Assembly: GCA_963821025.1 (NCBI GenBank)
Contig: CAWGCG010000003.1
Span: forward strand, 930,001-994,000
Direction: 5' to 3'
Source of the DNA: WHSW01 sp963821025
Lineage (GTDB): Bacteria > Actinomycetota > Thermoleophilia > Solirubrobacterales > 70-9
DNA length: 64,000 nucleotides
The translations under genes and the position numbers were made by a program. Positions 35,826-44,082 of this stretch are shown in pieces. Under the pieces are notes generated by a model. That model made no database searches. It had not been told where the DNA came from and saw only the letters and a program-made list of their open reading frames with translations. Each line of letters opens with the position of its first letter. Position 1 is the first letter of the stretch.

Positions 35826-37187
35826 TTGAACGGCCCCGGGAACGCGAGGGAGGCGACGAGATTGCTCGAGCAACCGACCGGCAGGCAGCAACAGGCGCAG
35901 GGCAACGGACTGACCGAGTTCGGTAAGGGGATGGACCTGGCGTTTCTCGGCAAACCGCATGAGTTCGACCCGCGGCGCACCTACAGCACGACCGCGACCG
36001 ACTGGCAGGGCCGCGTGGACTTCGATCGCATGCGCGTCGACCGCCTGAACCGCGCCCGGATGATGATGGAGAAGCACGACCTCGGGGCCCTCGTCTGCTT
36101 CGTCGGCGAGAACATCCGCTACCTCACCGGCGTCTTCCAGGGCAACTGGAAGAACAACATCTTCATCCGCTACTGCGTGCTCCCCCGCGGCGGCGAGCCC
36201 GTCCTCTTCGAGACCGCCGGATCGGACCTCGAGTGCGCGAAGATCGACGCGCCCTGGCTGAACGGCAACATCCGGCCCGCGATCACCTGGAAGTGGGCAG
36301 AAACGGCTGAGGAGATGATGGTCGATCGAATGGCCGATTCGATCTTCGAGGTGCTGAAGGAGAACGGGGTCGAGCGCGAGTCAATCGGAATCGACATCTA
36401 TGACCCGTCTGCCGCAGCGGCCTTCGAACGCAAGCAGCTGCAGACGACGAGCGCATGGCCGGCGATGTCGGGCGCCCGCGTTATCAAGACCCCCGATGAG
36501 ATCGAGTGCCTGAAAATCTCGAGCGCGATCGGCGACACGTCGTTCTGGAGGATCGAGAACGAGTGGCTGAAACCCGGCGTCAAGGAGAGCTACATCACCG
36601 CCAAGGTGAACGAGTACCTCTATGAGCACGGGTTCGACTTCGTCTACGACATCATCGTCGCCTCCGGCGGGAACACGAGCCCCTACCGGCGCTGGCACAC
36701 CGACAAGGTGATCCGCCAGGGCGACCTCGTGATCGTCGACCAGAACGCCGTTGGCCCCGGCGGCTATTTCGTCGACTTCGTGAGAACGTTCAAGGTCGAC
36801 AGCCAGATGAGCCCGAAGGAGCAGGACCTCTACAAGGAATGCTACGAGTCGATGTACGCCGCGATCGAGCAGATGAAGGCCGGTAACACGACCGCGGACG
36901 TCGCCGACAAGTTCCCCAGGTACGCGGACGACGAGTACCGGACGGTGACCCTCCAGCAATTCGCCCATTCGATCGGCCTCTCGCTCTACGAGGGCATGTG
37001 GGTCTCGCGGGCATACTCGCTCGACTACCCGGTCGAGCTCAAGGAAGGGATGTACTTCGCCACGGAGACGTTCGCCGGGCACCCCGGACTCGAGCAGACG
37101 GTACGCCTGGAGGAGAATCTGCTGGTCACGAAGGACGGTCCGGTGCTGTTCACTCGGCACCCGTTCTACGACTACGCCCTCGCCTAG
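35826..37187 (+). CDS. M24-family metallohydrolase 2, DddP-like
   Basis: A 453-residue protein. The creatinase-type N-terminal domain spans about 60-215 (ALVCFVGENIRYLTGVFQGNW) and the M24 domain 220-445. Metal ligands are Asp305 in VIVDQNAVGPGGYFVDFVRTF, Asp317, His381 in QFAHSIGLSLYE, Glu414 in ATETFAG and Glu429 in VRLEENLLV. Their spacing closely follows the DMSP lyase DddP. The position of a second Asp of DddP's DxD is Asn307, and its catalytic Asp six residues after the His is Leu387, so lyase activity on DMSP is unlikely. TTG at 35826 is used; ATG at 35931 is an alternative. Confidence 0.85.
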   Translation: MNGPGNAREATRLLEQPTGRQQQAQGNGLTEFGKGMDLAFLGKPHEFDPRRTYSTTATDWQGRVDFDRMRVDRLNRARMMMEKHDLGALVCFVGENIRYLTGVFQGNWKNNIFIRYCVLPRGGEPVLFETAGSDLECAKIDAPWLNGNIRPAITWKWAETAEEMMVDRMADSIFEVLKENGVERESIGIDIYDPSAAAAFERKQLQTTSAWPAMSGARVIKTPDEIECLKISSAIGDTSFWRIENEWLKPGVKESYITAKVNEYLYEHGFDFVYDIIVASGGNTSPYRRWHTDKVIRQGDLVIVDQNAVGPGGYFVDFVRTFKVDSQMSPKEQDLYKECYESMYAAIEQMKAGNTTADVADKFPRYADDEYRTVTLQQFAHSIGLSLYEGMWVSRAYSLDYPVELKEGMYFATETFAGHPGLEQTVRLEENLLVTKDGPVLFTRHPFYDYALA

Positions 37188-37200
37188 CAGCCCTGCCGAA

Positions 37201-38178
37201 GTGCCGACCAAGGTCCTCGTAACCGACCACGTCTTCGCGGATCTGGAAACGGAGCGCTCGATCCTCGAGCCCCACGGCGCCGAGGTCGTGCTCGCCCCCG
37301 GGGCGAGCGAGGCTGAGTTGATCGAGGCTGTCGGAGACTGCGACGCGATGTTGGTCTGCTTCGCGAAGGTTCCGGCTTCCGTTGTCTCGGCGGCCGCCGA
37401 TGCGGGCTGCCGGATCATCTCTCGCTACGGCATCGGCTTCGACAACATCGACATCGCCGCGGCGACCGAGCGCGGGCTGTTGGTCACGTACGTGCCCGAC
37501 TATTGCCTGGACGAGGTCGCCGACCACACAATCGCGCTGCTGCTCTCGCTTGCACGCGGGGTGTACGAGGCGGCATCGGCCGTTCGCGAAGGCGAGTGGG
37601 CCATTCCCCACGGGAGCGTCCATCGGATCCGGGGCCGGCGAATCGCCGTGATCGGGATGGGCGGGGTCGGCAGGCGGGTGGCCGAGCGGGCGCGCGGCTT
37701 CGGCATCGAGCCGGTGGGATTCGATCCATACATCGAGGACTGGGAGACGCTTCCCGCCGACCCGGCACCGAGCTTCAACGACGCGGTGACCGAGGCGGAC
37801 TTCGTCTCGCTCCACGTCCCCCTCACCGACGAGAGCCGCCACCTGATCGACGCCGAGTCGATCGCCGAGATGCGCCGTGCGCCGATCGTCGTCAACACGG
37901 CCAGGGGACCGCTGGTCGACGCGGACGCCGCGATCGAGGCACTGGAGACGGGAGCGCTGAGCGGGGTCGCCCTCGATGTCACCGAAACCGAGCCACCGCC
38001 CGCAGACCACCCGTTGCGCAGGCACCCTCGAGCGGTTCTCACCCCGCACATGGCCTTCTACTCGGTCGAGGCCCAGGCCGAGCTTCAGCGCCGCGCCGCC
38101 GAGGAGGTGGCGAGAGCCTTGACCGGCGAGCCGCCGGACCGCCCCGTCAACCCCGAGGTCCTGAGCGCCCGGGCCTGA
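37201..38178 (+). CDS. D-2-hydroxyacid dehydrogenase 2 (CtBP-like)
   Basis: A 325-residue NAD-dependent dehydrogenase. It has ISRYGIGFDNIDIAAATERGLLVTYVPDYCLDEVADHTIALLL, the form seen in C-terminal-binding-protein-like enzymes. The nucleotide motif is IAVIGMGGVGRRVAERARGFG, the catalytic Arg is in VNTARGPLVDAD, and the His is in LTPHMAFYS, followed by RRAAEEVARALTGE. It may oxidise a D-hydroxyacid or reduce a 2-oxoacid from the ThDP or lyase steps; the substrate is unknown. GTG at 37201 is 13 bases after the M24 stop, and the SDR gene is six bases downstream. Confidence 0.88.
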   Translation: MPTKVLVTDHVFADLETERSILEPHGAEVVLAPGASEAELIEAVGDCDAMLVCFAKVPASVVSAAADAGCRIISRYGIGFDNIDIAAATERGLLVTYVPDYCLDEVADHTIALLLSLARGVYEAASAVREGEWAIPHGSVHRIRGRRIAVIGMGGVGRRVAERARGFGIEPVGFDPYIEDWETLPADPAPSFNDAVTEADFVSLHVPLTDESRHLIDAESIAEMRRAPIVVNTARGPLVDADAAIEALETGALSGVALDVTETEPPPADHPLRRHPRAVLTPHMAFYSVEAQAELQRRAAEEVARALTGEPPDRPVNPEVLSARA

Positions 38179-38184
38179 CTCCTC

Positions 38185-38970
38185 GTGCCGGTGGAACCGC
38201 GGTCGATACCGACCTATCCCGACCTCGCCGGCCGGGTCGCCCTCGTCACCGGCGGGTCGAAGGGAATCGGCGCCGCCACCTCGCGGATGCTCGCTGCCAA
38301 TGGCGTCAAGGTCGCGGTCAACGCCCGTTCGAGGCCCGCCATCGACGCCCTCGTGGACGAGCTTCTTGGCGCCGGGGCCGAGGCGATCGGGATCAGCGCC
38401 GACGTCGGCAATTCAGCCGAGGTCGAACGTGTTCGCGACCGAGTCGAGACGGAGCTGGGCCCGATCGACATTCTGCTCCCGTTCGCCGGAGGGTTCGGCG
38501 CCTTCACGCCGATCCAGGAGACCTCGGAAGCCGAGTGGCGCGAAGTCATCGACTGGAACCTGACCTCGACCTTCCTCGCAGTGCGGGCAGTCGTCCCGGG
38601 GATGATCGAGCGCAGGAGCGGCGTGATCGTGACCATGGCGTCGAACGGCGGCCGCTTCCTCGACAAGCTGCTGACGGCCTCCTATGCGGCGGCCAAGGCG
38701 GGGGTGATCCAATTGACCCGGCACGTGGCCATGGAGGTCGGCCAGCACGGCGTCCGGGTGAACTCGATCGCCCCGGCTACGGTGACCTCCGAGCGCGTCG
38801 AGCGGATCATGGACGCCGAGGCTCTCCGCGGGGTCGCCGGGATGTCGCCGCTGGGGAGGATCGGAACCCCCGAGGACTGCGCCTTGGCGACGCTGTTCTT
38901 GGTCTCGGACTCGGCGGGCTGGCTGACCGGGGTCACGCTGGATGTGGCCGGCGGCCGGATCATGCTCTGA
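38185..38970 (+). CDS. short-chain dehydrogenase/reductase
   Basis: A 261-residue classical SDR. Cofactor motif LVTGGSKGIGAATSRML (TGxxxGIG) occurs near residue 22, with VNARSRPAIDAL after strand 2, and the substrate region MASNGGRFLDKLL holds Ser/Asn candidates. The YAAAK catalytic motif near 172 is intact, and PATVTSERVERIM and SDSAGWLTGVTLDVAGG complete the family pattern. It likely oxidises an alcohol or reduces a carbonyl in the pathway. GTG at 38185 follows the dehydrogenase by six bases, so these three genes form one operon. Confidence 0.9.
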   Translation: MPVEPRSIPTYPDLAGRVALVTGGSKGIGAATSRMLAANGVKVAVNARSRPAIDALVDELLGAGAEAIGISADVGNSAEVERVRDRVETELGPIDILLPFAGGFGAFTPIQETSEAEWREVIDWNLTSTFLAVRAVVPGMIERRSGVIVTMASNGGRFLDKLLTASYAAAKAGVIQLTRHVAMEVGQHGVRVNSIAPATVTSERVERIMDAEALRGVAGMSPLGRIGTPEDCALATLFLVSDSAGWLTGVTLDVAGGRIML

Positions 38971-39054
38971 CGCCATCTCGACACTGCAACTCGGCACTCG
39001 GCTTGGCGGCACTCCGTGCGCTCAGGAAGGCGAGCGGCTGGGGCATCGCCGATG

Positions 39055-39068
39055 CGTTAGCGTCACTA
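39055..39068 (+). promoter_or_regulatory. predicted operator site C before amidohydrolase 3
   Basis: Plus strand CGTTAGCGTCACTA, whose complement TAGTGACGCTAACG is an exact fit to TAGTNNNNCTAACG. Core TAG-CGTCA-CTA at 39058-39068. It lies 27 bases before the TTG start of amidohydrolase 3, a placement similar to site A before its paralogue. Confidence 0.5.
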
Positions 39069-39094
39069 CACGCCCAGTCCCCCGGAGCACCTGA

Positions 39095-40069
39095 TTGAAA
39101 ACTGATATTCACAATCACGCCGTTCCCGACAGTGTCGTGCGATTCTTCGAGCGCGAGTCCGCATTCGGGCTCACCGTGACCGGCGAACTGCAGCTCAGGG
39201 GCGGGCCGGAGGGCGAATACGAGCTACAGCCCGCCTTCTACGACGCCGACGCAAAGATTGCGAACCTCGAGGACCATGGTCTGGAGGCGGCGATCGTGTC
39301 GGTCGATCCGCCGTTCTTCTACTACGACGTCGGCTCGAACGACGGTGCCAGGCTTGCGGAGCTGATCAACGAGGGGCTGCTCGAGATGTGCGCGCGGCGG
39401 CCGGACCGTCTGCGCTGGATGGCAACGGTCCCGTTGCAGGATCCCGAGCGCGCAGCCGCGATCTTGCGAGAGGCCGAGAGCGCCGGCTGCGTGGGCGTAG
39501 AGATTGGGACCAGCACCGGGGAGCGTCGTCTCGATGACCCCGTGTTCGAGCCGTTCTGGGCGGCGGCCGAGTCCCTGGGACTGCCGGTCATGCTCCACCC
39601 CGCCTACCAACACGTTCATCCCGGCTTCGACGGTTATCACCTCACCAACGTGATCGGCAACATGCTCGAGACCACGATCGCGATCGAGCGGCTGATCATG
39701 GCGGGCGTCCTCGATCGTTACCCCGACCTATCGGTCCTTATCGTGCACTCCGGCGGGTATTTCGCCTACCAGCAAGGGCGATTGCGGCACGCGCGCACCG
39801 TGCGCAGCTATCCAGACTCTGCGCCGAAGGATCCTTCTGACTACTTTGGGCGCGTCCGGTTCGACTGCCTGACGCACGATCGTGAGGCGCTCGGCTTCCT
39901 CCTCTCCCGGGTGGGGGTCGAGAATGTTCTGATGGGCACGGATCTTCCCTGCGACATGGCAACACCGGCGCCCTGGGCCGAGCTCGTCGCGGTCGCCGGC
40001 GAGGCGCGCGCCCGGCAGGTGGCAGAGGCGAACGTCGACGCCCTCTACGGGGCGTCGGTGGCCGCATAG
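39095..40069 (+). CDS. ACMSD-type amidohydrolase 3
   Basis: A 324-residue paralogue of amidohydrolase 1. Ligand motifs DIHNHAVP, MLHPAYQ, VHSGGYFAYQQGRLRHART and MGTDLPCDMA are intact, and VEIGTSTGERRLDDPVFEPFWAAAE matches the paralogue almost residue for residue. The two copies suggest parallel substrates or sequential steps. TTG at 39095 is preceded by GGAG with seven-base spacing and is the only start near the family N-terminus. It is followed by the ThDP enzyme gene after 31 bases, so amidohydrolase 3 and that decarboxylase are co-transcribed. Confidence 0.88.
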   Translation: MKTDIHNHAVPDSVVRFFERESAFGLTVTGELQLRGGPEGEYELQPAFYDADAKIANLEDHGLEAAIVSVDPPFFYYDVGSNDGARLAELINEGLLEMCARRPDRLRWMATVPLQDPERAAAILREAESAGCVGVEIGTSTGERRLDDPVFEPFWAAAESLGLPVMLHPAYQHVHPGFDGYHLTNVIGNMLETTIAIERLIMAGVLDRYPDLSVLIVHSGGYFAYQQGRLRHARTVRSYPDSAPKDPSDYFGRVRFDCLTHDREALGFLLSRVGVENVLMGTDLPCDMATPAPWAELVAVAGEARARQVAEANVDALYGASVAA

Positions 40070-40100
40070 CAGCGCGCGACGCACGTCCCCGGGCGGGTCG

Positions 40101-41684
40101 ATGCCGACAATGACGACCGCCGAGGCCGTGATCTCGCGGCTCGAGGCGCACGGCGTCCGCCGCGTCTTCGGCATACCCGGCACCCACAACCTGCCGCTCT
40201 ATCGCTGCCTCGCCGAGTCGCCGATCGAGCACGTGACGCCGCGCCACGAACAGGGAGCGGGCTTCGCGGCCGACGGCCAGGCGCGCAGTGGCGGCGGCCC
40301 GGGCGTCTGCATCGCGACCAGTGGCCCTGGCGTGCTCAACCTGGGGACCGCCGTGGCGACCGCGCACGCCGACTCGATCCCGATGGTCGTGATCGCCCCT
40401 GGGATGAGCGACAGCGTCGCCGGACGGGACACCGGCCATCTTCACGAGACCCGGGATCAGTTCGGGGCGCTGCGTGCAATCGTCGCCGCGGCGTTCAGGG
40501 TCCGGGGCCCGGCCGAGGCCGCGGCCGCCATCGACACGGCATTTGCGAGTTTCTCAAGCGGTCGTCCGAGGCCGGCGTACATCGAGATCCCGCTGGACGC
40601 GATGACGGCAAGCGGCGAAGCGCCGGCGTCGGATCCGCCGGAATACTCGCCGCCGTCCGCCGAGCCCGCCCTGGTGAAGAAGGCGGCTGCGCTGTTGCAG
40701 CGCGCCGAGCGCGCGGCAATCGTGCTCGGTGGCGGAGCGGCCGGGGCGGGCTCCGCGGCGCTCGCGCTGGCCCGGTGCCTGGGGGCTCCGGTGATCACCA
40801 CCGCGAACGGCAAGGGCACGGTGTCCGAGCGTGACGGGTTCTCGCTCGGAGCCTCGACCAGGCTGCCCGCCGCGCGTCGCCTGCTGGCCGAATGCGATGC
40901 GGTGCTGGCGGTCGGCACCGAGCTCGGCGAATCGGATCTGTGGCGCGACCCGCCGCTGCCTCTGTCGGGCGATCTCATCCGCATCGACATCGACCCGGGG
41001 CAGCTCGACAAGAACCAGCGCGCGTCGGTCGCGATCCTCGCCGATGCCGCTGACGCGCTCGCGGCGCTCGTCAGGGCGCTCGCCGGCTCGACCACCGGCG
41101 ATCGGGGTGCGAAGGAGACCGAGCTCGTTCGGCGCCAGCTGCGAGCGGAGGCGCTCGTCGACGGCGGTGCATACGAAGAGTTGATCGCGGCGCTCGAGCG
41201 GGCGCTGGACGACGGCTCGATCGTCGCAGGAGACTCCACGATGGCCTGCTATTACGGCGCGGTTCATCTGCTGCGGCGCGTCGCGCCGCGCCGCTTTCTG
41301 TATCCGACCGGCTTCGCCCCCCTCGGGTACGCGATTCCGGCGGCGATCGGCGCGAAGCTCGCCCATCCGGAGCGCCAGGTCGTGGCGCTGATCGGCGACG
41401 GTGGCGCGATGTTCACGCTCGCCGAGCTCGCGGCCGCCGCCGAGCTCGGGCTCGCTGTGGCGGTTGTGGTCATCAACGATGGCGGCTACGGCGAGATCCG
41501 GCGCGAGATGCGCGAGCGCGGTCAGCGCCCGCTCGGGGTCGACCTGAAGAGTCCGGACTTCTCGGCTGCGGCTCATGCGCTCGGGGCAAACGGCGAGACG
41601 ATCGATGATCCGCAGACGCTCCCGGCCCTGCTCACGGAGGCGTTCGCGGCCTCCGCGCCCACGGTGGTGGAGCTGCGCGTCTAG
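40101..41684 (+). CDS. ThDP-dependent decarboxylase resembling 2-ketoarginine decarboxylase (AruI)
   Basis: A 527-residue three-domain ThDP enzyme. The N-terminal PYR domain has FGIPGTHNLPLYR and RHEQGAGFAADGQAR with the catalytic Glu near 50. The middle domain has IVLGGGAAGAGS, and the PP domain has GDGGAMFTLAELAAAAELGLAVAVVVINDGGYGEI (GDG with terminal ND). GHLHETRDQ and SGRPRPAYIEIPLD resemble 5-guanidino-2-oxopentanoate decarboxylase AruI more than acetolactate synthase. That enzyme decarboxylates 2-ketoarginine to guanidinobutyraldehyde. Similarity is from recalled sequence, so the substrate call is tentative. Cotranscribed with amidohydrolase 3. Confidence 0.75.
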   Translation: MPTMTTAEAVISRLEAHGVRRVFGIPGTHNLPLYRCLAESPIEHVTPRHEQGAGFAADGQARSGGGPGVCIATSGPGVLNLGTAVATAHADSIPMVVIAPGMSDSVAGRDTGHLHETRDQFGALRAIVAAAFRVRGPAEAAAAIDTAFASFSSGRPRPAYIEIPLDAMTASGEAPASDPPEYSPPSAEPALVKKAAALLQRAERAAIVLGGGAAGAGSAALALARCLGAPVITTANGKGTVSERDGFSLGASTRLPAARRLLAECDAVLAVGTELGESDLWRDPPLPLSGDLIRIDIDPGQLDKNQRASVAILADAADALAALVRALAGSTTGDRGAKETELVRRQLRAEALVDGGAYEELIAALERALDDGSIVAGDSTMACYYGAVHLLRRVAPRRFLYPTGFAPLGYAIPAAIGAKLAHPERQVVALIGDGGAMFTLAELAAAAELGLAVAVVVINDGGYGEIRREMRERGQRPLGVDLKSPDFSAAAHALGANGETIDDPQTLPALLTEAFAASAPTVVELRV

Positions 41685-41712
41685 CGGCCGGGGCGGCCTC
41701 CCTGGCCTGCGA

Positions 41713-42264
41713 TCAAGGGACGCGCTCGATCGGGAACGCCAGCTCAGCGACCCGTCCGTTCGCGGTCCTGGCCATCAGCACCGGCAGCCCGGTCGAGCCG
41801 TCCTGCGGCGGGGACCCGACGAGCACCAGGGCGCCGGATCCGGCGCGCCGGGCATCCGGATAGATCCGCTGGACTCCGGCGGTCCTCATGCCAGGGCGGA
41901 TTCCCTCGGCGGTCCGCCAGCCCGCTCGGGTCGCGGCGGAGCCGGTGAGCCACAGCTGCGCAATCTCCGCCCCCTCAGCGCACGGGTCACCACCGCCGCC
42001 CGCGCCGAAGTCGGCGATCAGGCCGATATGTGGCCAACGGCGCACACACCTCCTACCGTGGCGCCGGCTCGTGGCCGGATGGCCGAACGCCGACACGGCG
42101 TCGGAAGCAACCGCGAGGTGGGGATTGATCGGCCCGAATGCCGCGAGGCCGACGGACTGCACCTTGATCAGGCGGCTGTCCGGGTTCTGGACGAAGACCG
42201 CCGCGCGGTCGTCAGGTGCGTCGGAGCAGCTCCAGAGGGCCGCGCCGGCGAGCAGCGCGACCAA
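41713..42264 (-). CDS. small lipoprotein of the ABC importer operon
   Basis: About 183 residues: a short hydrophobic signal with lipobox ALWSC (Cys13 from a TTG at 42264), then a compact extracytoplasmic domain. It has FGPINPHLAVASDAVSAFGHP, two further cysteine positions (RRCVRRWP; GDPCAEG) and WRTAEGIRPGMRTAGVQRIYPDA, the look of a two-repeat SmpA/BamE-like or actinobacterial lipoprotein family. The start is uncertain because the signal begins only 11 bases after the permease stop; upstream CTG is also possible. Being last in the permease operon suggests it aids substrate capture, but this is a guess. Confidence 0.65.
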   Translation of the reverse strand: MVALLAGAALWSCSDAPDDRAAVFVQNPDSRLIKVQSVGLAAFGPINPHLAVASDAVSAFGHPATSRRHGRRCVRRWPHIGLIADFGAGGGGDPCAEGAEIAQLWLTGSAATRAGWRTAEGIRPGMRTAGVQRIYPDARRAGSGALVLVGSPPQDGSTGLPVLMARTANGRVAELAFPIERVP

Positions 42265-42275
42265 GGTACCGCGTG

Positions 42276-43160
42276 CTACAAGGTCCAGGAAGTGCTCTCC
42301 GCTCGCCAGCGCCGCGTCCGTCGAAGGATCGGCTCGAGCAGCAGCTTGTCGATCGCGACGATCACGACCAGCATCACGAATCCCCACGCCATCATCCCCG
42401 TGAAGCTGCCCGCGTCGTACCAGTAGGCGGCCTGGAACCCGATCCCCTCCTCGCTGCCGAAGAACTCGACCAGCAGGATCGCGCCCCAGGCGGCGAGCAC
42501 AGCGACCCGGAATCCGGCGATGATGTACTCGCTCATCGTCGGCAGGACCAGTTGACGGAACTGCCGGGTCACGGGCACCTTGTAGGCCGTCGACATCTTC
42601 TGCAGATCCCCGTCGACCGACTGGGCGCCCTGCCGCGTGCTGACGATCAACATCGGCGTCGCCGAGACGGCGGCCACGAAGATCGGCCCGATGTCGCTGA
42701 ACGCCCACCACATGACGGCGAGCAGCGCCCAGATGAAGGCCGGAAGCGCGATCCCGACCATGACCAGGTCGGTGAAGAAATACCGGATCTGCCACCAGCG
42801 CCCCATTGCGAAGCCGAGCAGGACCCCGACCACGAGGATGATGCACAGCGCCCAGATCGCAGACTTGAGCGTGACCCAGATGTTGGGCCAGAGCAGGTCG
42901 CTGTGATCGCCCAGGAACTGGATCACCTCGACTGGACCCGGGATCCGTTCGATCAGCGCGCCGATCGCGACCCAGAGCAGGACCGCGGCAACCCTCGCGG
43001 TCCAGGCGGCCCCGGCGTCCGAGACCAGAAAGCCCCACCAGCGTCCTCTCCCTGCGAGAGCATCACGCGATTCGTCGCCCTCGAGCTCCGGAATGGTGAG
43101 GTCCGCATTGCGCGGGTCGAAGCCCGGAAGGCCCGAGGCATCGCGCTCAGTGGCGCCCAT
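42276..43160 (-). CDS. ABC transporter permease 2 (NitT/TauT type)
   Basis: A 294-residue inner-membrane permease with six hydrophobic segments. After an acidic N-terminal 60 residues, the ATPase-contact loop is AYKVPVTRQFRQLVLPTMSEYIIAG, the EAA-type motif of this importer class. The final helices (FVMLVVIVAIDKLLLEPILRR) end in a basic tail. It is a different protein from the neighbouring permease, so the importer would be a heterodimer rather than the homodimer common in this family. ATG at 43160 is preceded by GAGGAG. Confidence 0.9.
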   Translation of the reverse strand: MGATERDASGLPGFDPRNADLTIPELEGDESRDALAGRGRWWGFLVSDAGAAWTARVAAVLLWVAIGALIERIPGPVEVIQFLGDHSDLLWPNIWVTLKSAIWALCIILVVGVLLGFAMGRWWQIRYFFTDLVMVGIALPAFIWALLAVMWWAFSDIGPIFVAAVSATPMLIVSTRQGAQSVDGDLQKMSTAYKVPVTRQFRQLVLPTMSEYIIAGFRVAVLAAWGAILLVEFFGSEEGIGFQAAYWYDAGSFTGMMAWGFVMLVVIVAIDKLLLEPILRRTRRWRAESTSWTL

Positions 43161-43208
43161 GACGCTCCTCTGTCCGTACTCGATCGCCTGCCCTCGGACT
43201 TGGTGAGC

Positions 43209-44048
43209 TCATACCGACTCCGTCGCCCGGCCCGGATTTCGCCAGGCAAAGATGCGGCGCTCGGCCGGTGCCAGCAGCACTCGCTCGATCACGATCACGA
43301 AGATGACGAAGAACATCATCCACGAAAGCGCATCGAGCACCGAGAAGGTGGTGAACGCCTTGTGGATCTGGAAGCCGACCCCGCTGGCGCTACCGAAGGT
43401 TTCGGTGAGCGCCTCGAGCTTCCACGAGTCGGCGAACGAGACCCGCGCCGCGGCGAGCAGGAATGGCAATACGGCGGGCACGATCACGTATCGGATCACC
43501 GAGCCGCCGGGCCGCTCAAACGCCCTGCTCATCGCGAGCAAACCCTGGTCGGCCGAGGCGACGCCGGCGGCGACGTTGATCGACACCGCGGGCAGGACCA
43601 AGAGCATGACCACGAACGCCGGGCCGATGTCGCTGATCCCGAAGATCACCAGCGAGACGACCGCGTAGACAACCAGCGGGACGTTCGCGAGCAGGTAGAC
43701 GAAGTCGTGGAAGAACGCCCGCGCGTAGCGGAACCGGCCCATCAGGAGGCCGATCGGGATTCCCAGCGCGATCGCGGCCAGCCACCCCATCATCGTCTTC
43801 TGCAGGCTCTTCAAGAAGGCCTCGGCCACGAGGCCTTCCTGGATCAGCTCCCACATGTTGTCGACCACCGCGAACGGCGACGGCAACACGACCGGTTCGA
43901 ACTTCCACTCGGACAGCGCCGCCCAGAGACCCAGGAACGAGAGGGCGCCGAGGATCGAGAGGCCGACGCGGGCCACCGCCCTGCTGCGGATCCGCCCTCC
44001 CAGTCGGAGGTGCGGGACCCGCAGCGTGCCGTCGGTGGCCGTGCTCAC
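43209..44048 (-). CDS. ABC transporter permease 1 (NitT/TauT type)
   Basis: A 279-residue permease with six membrane segments. LPSPFAVVDNMWELIQEG at the first outer loop, and the EAA loop SRAFERPGGSVIRYVIVPAVLPFLLAAARVSFADSWKLEALTE, are typical of the SsuC/TauC group. GTG at 44048 follows the binding-protein gene by 34 bases. Together with permease 2 it should form the membrane channel energised by the ATPase encoded at 33450. Confidence 0.9.
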   Translation of the reverse strand: MSTATDGTLRVPHLRLGGRIRSRAVARVGLSILGALSFLGLWAALSEWKFEPVVLPSPFAVVDNMWELIQEGLVAEAFLKSLQKTMMGWLAAIALGIPIGLLMGRFRYARAFFHDFVYLLANVPLVVYAVVSLVIFGISDIGPAFVVMLLVLPAVSINVAAGVASADQGLLAMSRAFERPGGSVIRYVIVPAVLPFLLAAARVSFADSWKLEALTETFGSASGVGFQIHKAFTTFSVLDALSWMMFFVIFVIVIERVLLAPAERRIFAWRNPGRATESV

Positions 44049-44082
44049 GTTCTGGCTGCCGTCACGTCAACCAGGGCGGGAT

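Noticed and set aside
35826..37187. DMSP lyase DddP
   Set aside because: Ligand spacing fits, but the catalytic Asp and one metal-site Asp of DddP are replaced, and no other DMSP genes are present.
40101..41684. Acetolactate synthase large subunit
   Set aside because: No small subunit gene is adjacent and the middle-domain and LHETRDQ motifs fit ketoacid decarboxylases of the AruI type better.
41713..43038. Long minus-strand frame extending the small lipoprotein
   Set aside because: The part beyond about 42264 overlaps permease 2, which has clear motifs in another frame.
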